Assembly (NCBI RefSeq): GCF_029024105.1
Contig: NZ_CP118963.1
Location: 1,612,001 to 1,676,000, forward strand
DNA from: Acinetobacter lwoffii
GTDB lineage: Bacteria > Pseudomonadota > Gammaproteobacteria > Pseudomonadales > Moraxellaceae
Direction of reading: 5' to 3'
DNA: 64,000 bases
Program-made: the position numbers and the translations under genes
In this document: positions 1-9,499 of the stretch, piece by piece
Layout of the letters: each line of letters starts with the position of its first letter
Position numbering within the stretch: the first letter of the stretch is position 1
The notes under the pieces: generated by a model
Told to the model about the DNA's origin: nothing
Database searches by the model: none
The model's input: the letters and a program-made list of their open reading frames with translations, nothing else

Positions 1-690
1 CTGAAAACCCATTTTAATGCTGAAGAAACCCTGACCACCCTGATGATGAATTATGTCGCAGTATGTGTGTTGCTATACCTGGTCAATGGTCCCTGGCGTG
101 ATCCGGAAGGGATGAACTTCCCTCAATCGGTGGTTTTTAGTGAGAGTGCGACGCTGCCATTTATTGTAGAAGGCACACGCATTAATACCTCTATTTTTAT
201 CACTTTTTTTGCAGTCCTTCTGTTCTGGGTTTTTATGCGTAAAAGTCTGACGGCCTATAAACTGGAAGTCAGCGGTCAGGCACCTTTAGCTGCCAAATAC
301 GCAGGTTTTTCTTCCTCCAAAGCTATCTGGATGAGTCTGGTGATTTCCGGAATGATGGCAGGTATTGCCGGAATCTGTGAAGTGGCTGGACCTATTGGTC
401 AGCTGAATCCGAACCTGTCCCCAGGTTATGGCTATGCAGCGATTATCGTGGCCTATCTAGGGCGTTTAAACCCAATCGGTATTGTGCTGTCAGGCTGTTT
501 TATGGCGCTGATTTATCTGGGCGGTGAAATGGCACAAATGCAGCTACAGCTTCCGGTCGCGATTACCGGTATTTTCCAGGGGCTGCTGTTGTTTTTCCTG
601 CTGGCTTCCGATGCATTAATTGAAAACCGTTACCGGTTTAGCAAAAAAATGGCGTCACCGGTCCCTCAGCCCACAGCAACTACCCTTTAA
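1..690 (+). CDS. ABC transporter permease, nucleoside/BMP type (YufP-like), 5' end outside window
   Basis: Inner-membrane permease of an ABC importer for nucleosides or related ligands. The frame is open from base 1, so the true start lies to the left and only the C-terminal 229 residues are seen. Several long hydrophobic segments are visible, and a Gly/Ala-rich stretch (residues about 105-170 of the visible part, containing AGICEVAGPIGQ) is typical of the BPD_transp_2 permeases of the YufP/RbsC group. A second permease follows 33 bp downstream. The pair is the usual heterodimer of the BmpA-NupOPQ-type transporters, whose ATPase and lipoprotein genes should lie upstream. Substrate is inferred from the amidohydrolase downstream and is not proven. 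Confidence 0.85.
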   Translation: MKTHFNAEETLTTLMMNYVAVCVLLYLVNGPWRDPEGMNFPQSVVFSESATLPFIVEGTRINTSIFITFFAVLLFWVFMRKSLTAYKLEVSGQAPLAAKYAGFSSSKAIWMSLVISGMMAGIAGICEVAGPIGQLNPNLSPGYGYAAIIVAYLGRLNPIGIVLSGCFMALIYLGGEMAQMQLQLPVAITGIFQGLLLFFLLASDALIENRYRFSKKMASPVPQPTATTL

Positions 691-723
691 CCCAATGTTG
701 TCTACAGCAAAAGGAAGCATGAT

Positions 724-1644
724 ATGGCTTTAGAAATAACTGCAATTCTTGCAGGTACTGTTGCAGCAGCAACACCACTGATTTTCGCAGGTCTGGGGGA
801 ATTGGTCACACAGCGGACAGGTGTGATTAATCTTGGAGTAGAAGGGATGATGCTGGTCGGTGCAATTGCAGGTTTTGCTTTTGCTGCGCAATATGATGCC
901 AGTGTATTAAGTGCCTTATTGATGGGTGGTCTGGCAGGCATGCTGATGGCCCTGATTTTTGCCTTTTTTACCTTGTCTTTAAGTACCAATCAATCCGCGT
1001 GCGGTTTGGCTTTAACCATTTTTGGACTCGGTATCTCTGCATTTTTGGGACAGAACTACGTCAGTATGGCTTTACCGGGTCTGGCTAATTTTAATATTCC
1101 ACTATTAGCGGATATTCCAGTATTGGGTCCGATTTTGTTCCAGCAAAACTATGTGGTGTATTTGTCGATTTTGGCATTTTTTGCCGTTTGGCTGGTGCTG
1201 GCCAAAACCCGTTTGGGCTTATTGCTTAAAGCAGTTGGAGAATCACCGGAAAGTGCGCACGCCATGGGTTATCACGTGTTGGCGATTCGTTATGGCGCAG
1301 TACTATTTGGCGGTTTGATGGCAGGAGTTGGCGGAGCATTTCTATCAACCGTCTATACCCCGATGTGGATTGAAAATATGGTCGCAGGCCGCGGCTGGAT
1401 TGCCATTGCACTGGTAGTATTTGCGGTGTGGAAACCAACACGTTTAATGCTCGGCGCTTACCTGTTTGGGGGCGTAACCATTTTGCAATTTCACGCCCAG
1501 GCGCTTGGAATCAAGGTTCCGAACGAGCTGCTTGCCGCATTGCCCTATATAGCCACCATTGTGGTACTGGTCATGATTTCACGGAATAAAAAAGTACTCA
1601 AAATGAATTTGCCATCTTCTTTAGGCAAAACCTTCGTGCCATAA
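724..1644 (+). CDS. ABC transporter permease, nucleoside/BMP type (YufQ-like)
   Basis: Second integral membrane subunit of the same importer: 306 residues with eight or more hydrophobic segments. The N-terminal region TPLIFAGLGELVTQRTGVI followed by NLGVEGMMLVGA is a hallmark of YufQ-type permeases. An AGGAGCAT-like stretch lies just before the ATG at 724. It sits 33 bp after the first permease and 43 bp before the amidohydrolase gene, so the three are probably one transcript. The complete length is normal for the family. Confidence 0.88.
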   Translation: MALEITAILAGTVAAATPLIFAGLGELVTQRTGVINLGVEGMMLVGAIAGFAFAAQYDASVLSALLMGGLAGMLMALIFAFFTLSLSTNQSACGLALTIFGLGISAFLGQNYVSMALPGLANFNIPLLADIPVLGPILFQQNYVVYLSILAFFAVWLVLAKTRLGLLLKAVGESPESAHAMGYHVLAIRYGAVLFGGLMAGVGGAFLSTVYTPMWIENMVAGRGWIAIALVVFAVWKPTRLMLGAYLFGGVTILQFHAQALGIKVPNELLAALPYIATIVVLVMISRNKKVLKMNLPSSLGKTFVP

Positions 1645-1687
1645 CCGCAGCCATTCATCATAAATAGAATAGATTTGAGTATAAATC

Positions 1688-3061
1688 ATGAAAATTTTAA
1701 CAGCTTCCTATGTCCTTACCATGAATGCGCAGAATGAATGTATTAAAAATGGCGCGATACTGATTGAGGGCGACCAAATAAAAGCAGTGGGTACATTGGC
1801 ACAGTTAACTCAATGCTATCCAGAGGTGCTCATTGAAGATTACCCACAAAAGATCCTGATGCCGGGCTTGATCAATACCCATTGTCATTCCGGTTTATTG
1901 CGTGGTACGGCTGAAGGATTACCGGTTTGGGATTGGTTACAGCAGTATATTGACCCGATGCACCGGGTGTTGACACCAGAGGATGCGAAAATCGCCTCCT
2001 ATTTATGTTATGCCGAGGCACTATTGTCGGGAACGACCACCATCGTTGATATGTGGCGTTATATGGACGGAAGTGCTGAAGCTGCGCAAGCATTGGGAAT
2101 TCGTGCCGTTCTAGTACCTTATGTCGCGGAACATCCGGATCACAATTATTTTGAAACCTTAAAAAGTAATGAGGCTTTAATCAACCGTTGGCATCAGCAG
2201 GCGAATGGACGTATTCAGGTTTGGGTGGGTTTAGAGCACCTGTTTTATGCTGAAGCTTCAGCATTAAGCCTCATTGAGAAACTTTGTCAGGATTATCAAA
2301 CCGGTTTTCATACCCACAGCAATGAAAGCCAATTTGATGTACAGGAAAACCTGCGCCGTTCAGGTATTCGCCCAATTGAGAGTCTGCAAAAACTGGGCTT
2401 GCTAGATCTGCCTAAAACTTTGTTGGCACATTGCGTCTGGACAGATGCAAATGAAATTCAGATTTTAAGGCGACATGCGGTAGGGGTTGCGCACAATCCT
2501 ATTTCCAACATGAAGTTGGCTTCCGGTGCAGCGCCTGTCGTTGAAATGCTACGTCAAGGCGTTGCGGTGGGTTTGGGTACTGACGGAGAAAAAGAAAACA
2601 ATAACCTGGATCTATTTGAAGAAATGAAAACGGCATCATTGCTGGCCAAATTTTCTTCGCTGGATGCGGCCGCCCTGGATGCCTGGTCAGTCTGTCAAAT
2701 GGCTACGATTACAGGAGCTAAAGCCTTGGGTATGCAAGATGAAATTGGTTCATTGGAAGTCGGCAAACAGGCCGACCTGATTGCGGTGAAACTGGATACA
2801 CCGCGGATGACGCCGTTGATTGATCATAGAAAATTATTTAATTTGCATACCAATTTAGTCCATGCAGTTCAAGGCCAAGATGTCGTGATGACGATGGTGG
2901 CGGGACAGACTGTGGTTAAAAATGGCCGTTTGATCAATGCCGATTTACAGGCTCTAATTGATCAAGTGAATCAGGCGGCGCCACGCTTGTTTGAACGTCG
3001 TGATCAGTGGTTTGCAAAGCAGGGGCAAACGGTGAATGAATTACAGCGGGAAGAATTTTAA
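1688..3061 (+). CDS. Amidohydrolase, TrzN/AtzB/SsnA-like deaminase family
   Basis: Metal-dependent amidohydrolase of 457 residues, full length. The ligand set of the deaminase-like subgroup is visible: HxH in NTHCHSGLLRG (residues about 65-68), the HTHSNES strand (about 209), the LLAHCVW histidine (about 243) and the GLGTDG aspartate (about 300). The C-terminal GSLEVGKQADLIAV is the usual beta-sandwich return. Relatives hydrolyse amino or chloro groups on purines, pyrimidines and triazines. Linked to two nucleoside-type permeases, it probably deaminates an imported nucleobase such as a guanine or 8-oxoguanine derivative. The exact substrate cannot be read from sequence. Confidence 0.8.
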   Translation: MKILTASYVLTMNAQNECIKNGAILIEGDQIKAVGTLAQLTQCYPEVLIEDYPQKILMPGLINTHCHSGLLRGTAEGLPVWDWLQQYIDPMHRVLTPEDAKIASYLCYAEALLSGTTTIVDMWRYMDGSAEAAQALGIRAVLVPYVAEHPDHNYFETLKSNEALINRWHQQANGRIQVWVGLEHLFYAEASALSLIEKLCQDYQTGFHTHSNESQFDVQENLRRSGIRPIESLQKLGLLDLPKTLLAHCVWTDANEIQILRRHAVGVAHNPISNMKLASGAAPVVEMLRQGVAVGLGTDGEKENNNLDLFEEMKTASLLAKFSSLDAAALDAWSVCQMATITGAKALGMQDEIGSLEVGKQADLIAVKLDTPRMTPLIDHRKLFNLHTNLVHAVQGQDVVMTMVAGQTVVKNGRLINADLQALIDQVNQAAPRLFERRDQWFAKQGQTVNELQREEF

Positions 3062-3509
3062 GATTTACGTGGGGGTTGAGGTTATTCATTGATAGTGGGG
3101 TGACCTCAGACGCCTTTCTAACGCATGATTTAAATGAAATTAAACAGAGTGAATAGACTGATATTTTCTAATCTTTAGATGAGTTTCATTCATTCACTTC
3201 TAAATTGCATCTAATAAGCTATAAAACCATTCTTTGAATTTACCCCTCAATTTCATCCACTTAATATTCGATAGAATTTATCTTAAATTATTAATATTCA
3301 TTATTTTATCATCTATTAAACCCTAAAATTTCATAGAAAAAATCTTTCATATTTTTCTTCATTAAGTGATCTTGATATCTTAAGAACAACCAATCATGAG
3401 TAATATTCACTTTTCATTGAGTTTAAATCATTTTTATTCATCTTAACGTTCACGTATAACTAGGCTTATTCAGAAATTTGGTTATTAGAACTTAGGGTAG
3501 TGAATCACA
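3062..3509. other. AT-rich intergenic region upstream of mesX
   Basis: No credible gene is seen in these 448 bp. Near the left edge TGAGGT (3077) and ACCTCA (about 3104) form a short inverted repeat that could close the preceding transcript but has no T-run. The rest is very AT-rich and must carry the mesX promoter; TATAACTAGGCTTATT near 3455-3470 is a possible -10 region. I see no recognisable SAM or cobalamin riboswitch. Confidence 0.4.
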
Positions 3510-4517
3510 ATGAGTAAAAAGTTTGCATGTTCAATTAAGCGCATTCGTTTTGACGAAAACTATCAACCTGCAGATAGCACACGTCTGACGACGAACTTTG
3601 CCAATTTGGCACGTGGCGAAAGTCGCGAACAGAATTTGCGTAACACTCTACGAATGATCAATAACCGTTTTAATGCATTGGCACATTGGGATAACCCAAA
3701 AGCAGATCGTTATTCAGTTGAAATCGATATTATTTCAGTTGACCTGGATATTGAAGGAAATGGCAAAAAGTTCCCTGCAATTGAAACTTTAAAAATCACG
3801 ATTATTGATCATCAAACCAATCAGCGTATTGATGGCATGATTGGCAACAGTTTCTCGTCTTATGTCCGCGATTATGATTTTAGCGTGGTACTTCCTGAAC
3901 ATATCAAGAAAAATCCAGCCTCGACCAAGCCAGAAAATTTTGGTGATTTACACGGCAAGCTTTATCAATATCTCGTCAGTTCTGAAGTATTTAAAGCAGA
4001 ATTTAAAAAACAGCCGGTGATTTGTTTGAGCGTTTCGACCTCGAAAACCTATTACCGTACAGCGAATGTGCATCCTGTATTGGGTGTGGAATATAAAAAT
4101 GATGAGTATTCACGTACCGATGAATACTTCGCCAAAATGGGCTTAACCGTCCGTTATTTCAAACCTGAAAATGGTGCTGCACCTTTAGCATTTTATTTCG
4201 CAGGTGACTTATTACGTGATTATACCGATCTGGAGTTGATCAGTGCGATCAGCACCATGGAAAGCTTCCAAAAGATTTATCGTCCTGAAATTTATAATGC
4301 GAATTCTGCTGCAGGTCAGGTCTATCAACCCAGCCTTGAGTACCCGGATTATTCATTGACTCAAATTGTGTATGACCGTGTTGAGCGTGGTCAGTTGGCA
4401 GTGAAGCAAGGGAAGTGGACGGAAGAACACTTTATCCAGCCTTATAAAGACATTCTGGAGCAATGGGCTGCAGAGTTCACGATTAAAAATACTGCTGACC
4501 AAGAACGCGCTGCTTAA
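3510..4517 (+). CDS. mesX: MesX, DUF1852 protein required by MesD methionine synthase
   Basis: A 335-residue DUF1852 protein recognised by overall sequence (N-terminal MSKKFACSIKRIRFDENYQP) and by its place directly upstream of a core methionine synthase. Work on folate-independent methionine synthases showed that the aerobic MesD family needs a DUF1852 protein (MesX) and oxygen, and does not need methyl-folate or cobalamin. The biochemical role of MesX is not established. No signal peptide or membrane segment is seen, so it is cytoplasmic. It is separated by 45 bp from mesD and followed by a flavin reductase, which suggests a redox step. Confidence 0.85.
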   Translation: MSKKFACSIKRIRFDENYQPADSTRLTTNFANLARGESREQNLRNTLRMINNRFNALAHWDNPKADRYSVEIDIISVDLDIEGNGKKFPAIETLKITIIDHQTNQRIDGMIGNSFSSYVRDYDFSVVLPEHIKKNPASTKPENFGDLHGKLYQYLVSSEVFKAEFKKQPVICLSVSTSKTYYRTANVHPVLGVEYKNDEYSRTDEYFAKMGLTVRYFKPENGAAPLAFYFAGDLLRDYTDLELISAISTMESFQKIYRPEIYNANSAAGQVYQPSLEYPDYSLTQIVYDRVERGQLAVKQGKWTEEHFIQPYKDILEQWAAEFTIKNTADQERAA

Positions 4518-4562
4518 TACACAACATTATTACTTTACGAATATAGAGATAGAAGATTAGAC

Positions 4563-5606
4563 ATGGCACTTTTACAACCTAAAAAGCTACTCCCAACATC
4601 AACTGCTGGGAGCTTACCGAAACCGTCTTGGCTGGCAGAACCTGAAAAACTTTGGTCACCCTGGAAATTGGAAGGCCAGGAATTATTGGATGCAAAACAA
4701 GATGCACTGCGTTTGTCACTGCATGAACAACAGCAGGCAGGCATTGATATTGTCAGCGATGGTGAACAAACCCGTCAGCATTTTGTGACCACATTTATTG
4801 AGCACCTTGAAGGCGTTGACTTCAATCAGCGTGAAACGGTCAAAATCCGTGATCGTTATGAAGCGAGCGTTCCATCTGTAGTCGGTGAAGTTTCTCGTCA
4901 AAAACCTGTCTTTGTTGAAGATGCCAAATTCTTACGTTCACTCACAGATCAGCCGATTAAATGGGCGCTTCCTGGTCCAATGACCATGATTGATACCTTA
5001 TATGATGGTCACTACAAGAGCCGCGAAAAACTCGCTTGGGAATTTGCCAAGATCCTGAATCAGGAAGCTCGTGAACTTGAAGCCGTTGGCGTGGATATCA
5101 TCCAATTTGATGAACCTGCATTTAACGTGTTCTTTGATGAAGTGAATGACTGGGGTGTGGCAACTTTAGAACGTGCGCTTGAAGGCTTGAAGTGTGAAAC
5201 TGCGGTACACATTTGCTATGGCTATGGTATTAAAGCCAATACCGACTGGAAAAAGACCTTAGGCTCAGAATGGCGCCAGTACGAAGAAGCATTTCCGAAA
5301 CTGCAAAAATCAAAAATTGATATTGTGTCGCTCGAATGCCATAACTCACGTGTCCCGATGGATCTGATCGAATTGATTCGCGGTAAAAAAGTCATGGTCG
5401 GTGCGATTGATGTCGCAAGTAATCAAATTGAAACAGCTGAAGAAGTGGCAAATACGTTGCGTAAAGCACTTCAGTTTGTGGATGCAGACAAACTCTATCC
5501 ATCAACCAACTGTGGTATGGCACCACTTGGTCGCCAAGTTGCTCGTGGCAAACTCAATGCACTCAGTGCAGGTGCTGAAATTATTCGTCAGGAATTATCT
5601 CGCTAA
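4563..5606 (+). CDS. mesD: MesD, core (MetE-like) folate-independent methionine synthase
   Basis: Methylates homocysteine to methionine. At 347 residues it matches only the C-terminal catalytic half of MetE and lacks the N-terminal folate-binding domain, as expected for core synthases. MetE-type zinc-site elements are visible: HICYGYG (residues about 218-224), ECHNSR (about 259) and TNCGMAPLGR (about 320). The N-terminal LPTSTAGSLPKPSWL is the usual MetE-core opening. With mesX directly upstream this fits the oxygen-dependent MesD family. Its methyl donor is unknown in the literature I know. Confidence 0.87.
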   Translation: MALLQPKKLLPTSTAGSLPKPSWLAEPEKLWSPWKLEGQELLDAKQDALRLSLHEQQQAGIDIVSDGEQTRQHFVTTFIEHLEGVDFNQRETVKIRDRYEASVPSVVGEVSRQKPVFVEDAKFLRSLTDQPIKWALPGPMTMIDTLYDGHYKSREKLAWEFAKILNQEARELEAVGVDIIQFDEPAFNVFFDEVNDWGVATLERALEGLKCETAVHICYGYGIKANTDWKKTLGSEWRQYEEAFPKLQKSKIDIVSLECHNSRVPMDLIELIRGKKVMVGAIDVASNQIETAEEVANTLRKALQFVDADKLYPSTNCGMAPLGRQVARGKLNALSAGAEIIRQELSR

Positions 5607-5620
5607 TTAAAGTGAATCCA

Positions 5621-5647
5621 TGATGCTTTTAAAGATTGAAAGCATCA
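5621..5647 (+). terminator. Stem-loop between mesD and flavin reductase
   Basis: TGATGCTTT at 5621-5629 pairs perfectly with AAAGCATCA at 5639-5647 around a 9-nt loop. Only a short T-run follows, so it is at best a partial terminator or an mRNA-stabilising hairpin between mesD and the reductase gene. Confidence 0.5.
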
Positions 5648-5697
5648 TTTGAGTGATATAACGCTCTTTATAAAAAGCTGAATGTTGGAATACGGTG

Positions 5698-6192
5698 ATG
5701 GTTGAAGCGACAGACTTTAGAAACGCAATGTCTTTATTAACAAGTGCAGTGAATGTAGTGACCACGATGGGCGATTCAGGTCGTCATGGTTTTACTGCGT
5801 CTGCCGTGTGTAGCGTGACCGATACACCACCGACATTGTTGGTTTGTATGAATAAATCATCGCGTTCTTATATCAACTTTGTTGAAAATAAAGTGCTGTG
5901 CGTAAATGTACTCAGTGCAGATCGAGCGCATCTTTCAAATGTTTTTGCATCTTCAAAATTCAGTTCTGAACAACGATTTGAACAGGGTGAGTGGACTGAA
6001 TTAGAAACAGGTTCTCCTGTACTTCAAGATGCACTGGTGAGCTTTGATTGTGAAATTGGGCAGATCCAGGAAGTTGGTACACATACGATTTTGATTTGTC
6101 CGATTGTTGCCATTCAACAGAATCAGGAAGATCGAGCCCTGGTTTATTTTAATCGTGCTTACCATCAGGTCGGGGAAACAGAACCTGCCTAA
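5698..6192 (+). CDS. Flavin reductase (HpaC-like FMN/FAD reductase domain)
   Basis: Reduces free flavin with NAD(P)H for use by a partner oxygenase or redox protein. The 164 residues cover one flavin_reductase-like split-barrel: FRNAMSLLTSAVNVVTT near residue 10, the GFTASAVCSVTDTPPTLLVC flavin-binding stretch near 30-50, and the closing GxH strand near 125. GTG at 5695 is also possible, but ATG at 5698 has a GGA 8 bp upstream and is preferred. Association with mesX-mesD suggests it supplies reduced flavin to the MesX/MesD reaction. That is inference. Confidence 0.85.
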   Translation: MVEATDFRNAMSLLTSAVNVVTTMGDSGRHGFTASAVCSVTDTPPTLLVCMNKSSRSYINFVENKVLCVNVLSADRAHLSNVFASSKFSSEQRFEQGEWTELETGSPVLQDALVSFDCEIGQIQEVGTHTILICPIVAIQQNQEDRALVYFNRAYHQVGETEPA

Positions 6193-6329
6193 TCCTGGAG
6201 CTGATGTAGGATTAAAATATTTTAGATTTAAAAGCTTATTAACTTTTGTAATTTTGATTAAAATGGTCTACTAAGAATAGGGAATTATGTAAACCATAAA
6301 TAAGGATGAATGGCAGACTGATCCAATAA

Positions 6330-6410
6330 TTTACAGCTATCTATAGCCCAGAATTTAAAGATACAGCGGTTAAATTGATGGGCTGCTTTAAAAAACTATT
6401 TATATACTAA
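6330..6410 (+). pseudogene. Possible remnant of an IS3-family OrfA
   Basis: In frame +, bases near 6350-6410 encode YSPEFKDTAVKLMG followed by a stop. This resembles the N-terminal motif of IS3-family OrfA transposases. No start codon, helix-turn-helix remainder or OrfB follows, and an in-frame stop lies just upstream. It is short enough to be chance. Confidence 0.3.
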
Positions 6411-6443
6411 AAATACGCACTGTCACTGGATGACACAAGGTGA

Positions 6444-7707
6444 ATGCTCTTGAATATGCTTTTGCAAAGTTTATCTTTTCAGGAATTACTGACCATCATG
6501 CTGTCGGCATTAGGCTGTGGGCTTTTAATTGGACTTGAGCGTGAACGTCATAAAAACAATAACCATGAGCAGAGTTTTGCAGGATTAAGATCATTTACGA
6601 TTACAGCCTTATTGGGTGCTTCATGCTTCCTTTTGCATCTCTATATTGGAGTGATAGGAGCCGTCGCGGTCAGCCTGTTCTGTGTATAGCCTGTTTCAAC
6701 AGAAGCAGGATATCGGTTCTACCACTGAACTGGCTTTTTTGATGACTTATATCATTGGCGCTATTTGTGTGTGGAATATCCCACTGGCTGCAGGGATGGC
6801 GGTTCTACTCACGATTATCCTGATGGGCAAACAGACATTGCATCAATTTGCCGGAAAAACGATCCAAAGCTATGAGTTAAGAGATGGCTTACTTTTATTG
6901 GCTTTGATATTGATTGCGTTGCCGGTCATGCCCAATAAGCCCTTGTGGGGCGCCGTACTGAATCCCTATATCATCCTTAAACTACTCATTTTAATCTTGA
7001 TTGTGCAGTCCATGGCACATGTGGCAAAACGAATCCTGTCCAATGATAAGGCCCTTATTTTATCTGCCTTAGCCTCGGGATTTGTCTCCAGTACGGCCAC
7101 GATTGCCAGTTTGGGCATGCAAGTCCGATCCGGGCGGGCCAGTGCAAAATTAAATGCAGGCGCCGGATTGATCTCCTGTATTACCACCTTATTACAGCTC
7201 TTGCTGATTGTTCTGGGAGTGAGCGTAGAGTGGTTCAAGTTCCTGCTGATTCCGAGTTTGGTGGGGATCGGAATTTTATGTATTGCTGCCGGATTCTTGA
7301 TTTATCGAACTCCCCAAGCGGATAACAGTACGACCATCAATGAAATACAAGAAATTGATAGCCGAATGTTCAGTATCAAAGAAGCGGTGATTATTGCGGT
7401 CAGTTTGACCTTAATCCAGGCTGGGATTTACGGCGCGAATCTTTTACTGGGAGATAGCGGCTTAATCTTAGGTACTTTTTTAGCCTCTTTATTTGAAGTG
7501 CATGCTGCTGTAGCAGGTGTAGTGATACAGGGAAATCCTCATAACCTGACTTTAATTTATGCTGTCATGATTGGACTTGCGGCACATGCGGTGTCTAAAA
7601 GTATCAATTCTTTTGTGACTGGGGGATGGAAGTTTTTTCTGTATTTTGCGCCTAGCCAAATTCTACATATGTTAGGGCTTATCTTTATTCTTCTGAGTTT
7701 GAAATAA
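6444..7707 (+). pseudogene. MgtC/SapB-DUF4010 membrane protein, single frameshift
   Basis: Two consecutive frames together give one about 420-residue membrane protein of the MgtC/SapB N-domain plus DUF4010 type. The first frame (6444-6689) has the MgtC opening GLLIGLERER. The second (from 6682) carries the remaining hydrophobic segments, including SALASGFVSSTATIASLGMQ. The break is at TGTGTATA around 6681-6687, where reading shifts by +1 (one extra base or a lost TG unit). Start is ATG 6444 or ATG 6456. The function of intact relatives is unclear; MgtC itself affects magnesium stress and virulence. It is either decayed or a sequencing error. Confidence 0.75.
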
Positions 7708-7748
7708 AAGGGAGCTGGTTTGCATATATTATAAAATGATCCAGTCAT

Positions 7749-7765
7749 TTTAAGCCATTTTTAAG
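7749..7765 (+). promoter_or_regulatory. PmrA box upstream of eptA/pmrC
   Basis: TTTAAG (7749-7754), five bases CCATT, then TTTAAG (7760-7765), a perfect tandem match to the PmrA recognition pattern (YTTAAK-N5-YTTAAK; HTTAAD-N5-HTTAAD in Acinetobacter reports). It lies 48 bp before the eptA start. TAGGCT about 10 bp further on could be the -10 element, placing the box over the -35 as in activated PmrA promoters. Confidence 0.8.
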
Positions 7766-7812
7766 TTTCAGATTCTAGGCTAAAGCATCTTAAAGTCTTT
7801 GAGCCACGGATC

Positions 7813-9498
7813 ATGCTGAAGCTGTTTTCCCATTCGTCTTTTTTTAGTCAGCGACCTAAAAAGTCGATTAGTCTTTCAGGCTTCAACATGTTGCTGGCTA
7901 TGTGGCTGGGATTGATCCTAAACTTTGCTTTCTACCAGAAAATTCATGAATTTACACCTTATACCAATCTGAAAGCAGGCGTATTACTGGTCGCTACGGC
8001 ACTGATTATTATTGCCTTTTACAATCTGATACTACAGTGGCTGAACTGGAAATGGAACGCCAAAATACTGGCCAGCGCCCTGATCATTTTGGGTGGTTTT
8101 AGTGCTTATTTTGTCAATAGTCTGGGGGTCGTTATTACGCCAGACCAGATTCAGAATATGCTGCAAACCGATGCCCGCGAAGTTCGAGATCTCTGGTCAA
8201 TGCGACTGGTCATCTGGACACTAGTATTTGTAGTTTTTCCACTTTTTATCATCTGGATGCTTAAAATTCAGCCTGCATCGCTTGGGCATCAGCTGGTGCA
8301 TAAAAGCCTGAGCAGTGTAGTCTCACTCGGACTGATTCTAGGTTTATTGTTCTGTTTCTATGTCGATTATGCCGCCATCTTCCGTGAGCACCGCGATCTG
8401 AAGGGTATGCTTTCTCCACAAAATAGCATCGCGTCCACCTTGTCCTATTATAAAAAGAAAGCACCTAAAGCGAATTTACCTTTGGTGGCTTTTGGCGAAG
8501 ATGCACATCTGTTACAGCAGGCCCAAATGCAGGATCATCCCAAATTGATGGTGCTGGTGGTTGGGGAGACTGCACGTGCCGAGAGTTTTGCTTTAAATGG
8601 TTATGCACGCAATACCAATCCTGAACTGAGCAAGTTACCAGTAATTAATTTCAATCAGGTCAGCTCTTGTGGAACTGCAACAGCCGTTTCAGTCCCTTGT
8701 ATGTTTTCGGGCATGTCACGTGAAACCTATGATGAACAGTTAGCCAGCCACCGAGAAGGTTTACTGGATATTGCTCAGCGCGCCGGGTATCAGGTGACCT
8801 GGATTGATAATAACTCGGGCTGTAAAGGTGCCTGTGACCGGGTACAAAAATACCAGATTCCGGCACAACTGAAACAGAAGTGGTGTGATGCCGGTGGTGA
8901 ATGTTTTGATGAAATCCTGGTGGATAGCCTGAAAGATTATCTGGCACATCTGGATAAAAACAACCCGAAACCACAATTAATTGTACTGCATCAGATGGGT
9001 AGTCATGGCCCCGCATATTACAAGCGTTCCAAAGCGCCATATCAGCCATTTCAACCGACCTGTAATACCAATGCTATTCAGGGCTGCAGTACAGAAGAAT
9101 TAAAGAATAGCTATGATAATTCGATTGTATATACAGACCATGTTCTTGCCCAGATCATTGAAACTTTAAAGCAGCAGACTCAATATCAGACCGGTTTCTG
9201 GTACCTGTCTGATCATGGAGAATCCACCGGAGAGCATGGTTTATACCTGCATGGTGCTCCTTATAGCATGGCGCCGACCCAGCAAACCCATGTCCCGATG
9301 CTGATGTGGTTCTCCGATGCCTGGAAGCAGCAGAATACCCAGCAGGTCAGCTGTCTCAAAGGACAGACCAACCAAGCCCGTAGTCAGGATCATCTTTTCC
9401 CCAGCTTATTAAGCTTGCTGGATATAAAAACGCAAGTGACTGAAGCTAAAAATGATATGCTTGCACAATGCTCACCATCATTAAAGAACAGAGCTTGA
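7813..9498 (+). CDS. eptA: Lipid A phosphoethanolamine transferase EptA/PmrC
   Basis: Transfers phosphoethanolamine from phosphatidylethanolamine to lipid A phosphates at the periplasmic face of the inner membrane, lowering affinity for polymyxins. It has 561 residues with about five N-terminal membrane helices (residues about 25-190) and a periplasmic sulfatase-like domain. The phosphate-site motif VGETARAES, nucleophile Thr288 in SSCGTATAVSVPCMFSG, and the metal ligands in LSDHGEST are all present. The paired Cys pattern matches MCR/EptA enzymes. pmrA follows after one base. This order and the PmrA box upstream are those of Acinetobacter pmrCAB, so the gene is intrinsic here. Confidence 0.95.
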   Translation: MLKLFSHSSFFSQRPKKSISLSGFNMLLAMWLGLILNFAFYQKIHEFTPYTNLKAGVLLVATALIIIAFYNLILQWLNWKWNAKILASALIILGGFSAYFVNSLGVVITPDQIQNMLQTDAREVRDLWSMRLVIWTLVFVVFPLFIIWMLKIQPASLGHQLVHKSLSSVVSLGLILGLLFCFYVDYAAIFREHRDLKGMLSPQNSIASTLSYYKKKAPKANLPLVAFGEDAHLLQQAQMQDHPKLMVLVVGETARAESFALNGYARNTNPELSKLPVINFNQVSSCGTATAVSVPCMFSGMSRETYDEQLASHREGLLDIAQRAGYQVTWIDNNSGCKGACDRVQKYQIPAQLKQKWCDAGGECFDEILVDSLKDYLAHLDKNNPKPQLIVLHQMGSHGPAYYKRSKAPYQPFQPTCNTNAIQGCSTEELKNSYDNSIVYTDHVLAQIIETLKQQTQYQTGFWYLSDHGESTGEHGLYLHGAPYSMAPTQQTHVPMLMWFSDAWKQQNTQQVSCLKGQTNQARSQDHLFPSLLSLLDIKTQVTEAKNDMLAQCSPSLKNRA

Positions 9499-9499
9499 A

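Noticed and set aside
3062..3509. SAM or cobalamin riboswitch before mesX
   Set aside because: I could not find the conserved cores or pairing; only short AT-rich repeats are present.
8660..9049. 129-codon frame antisense to eptA
   Set aside because: It lies fully inside a conserved gene and has no recognisable similarity.
7813..9498. Acquired mcr-type resistance gene
   Set aside because: The operon order and regulator box are those of intrinsic Acinetobacter pmrCAB, with no IS or foreign composition beside it.
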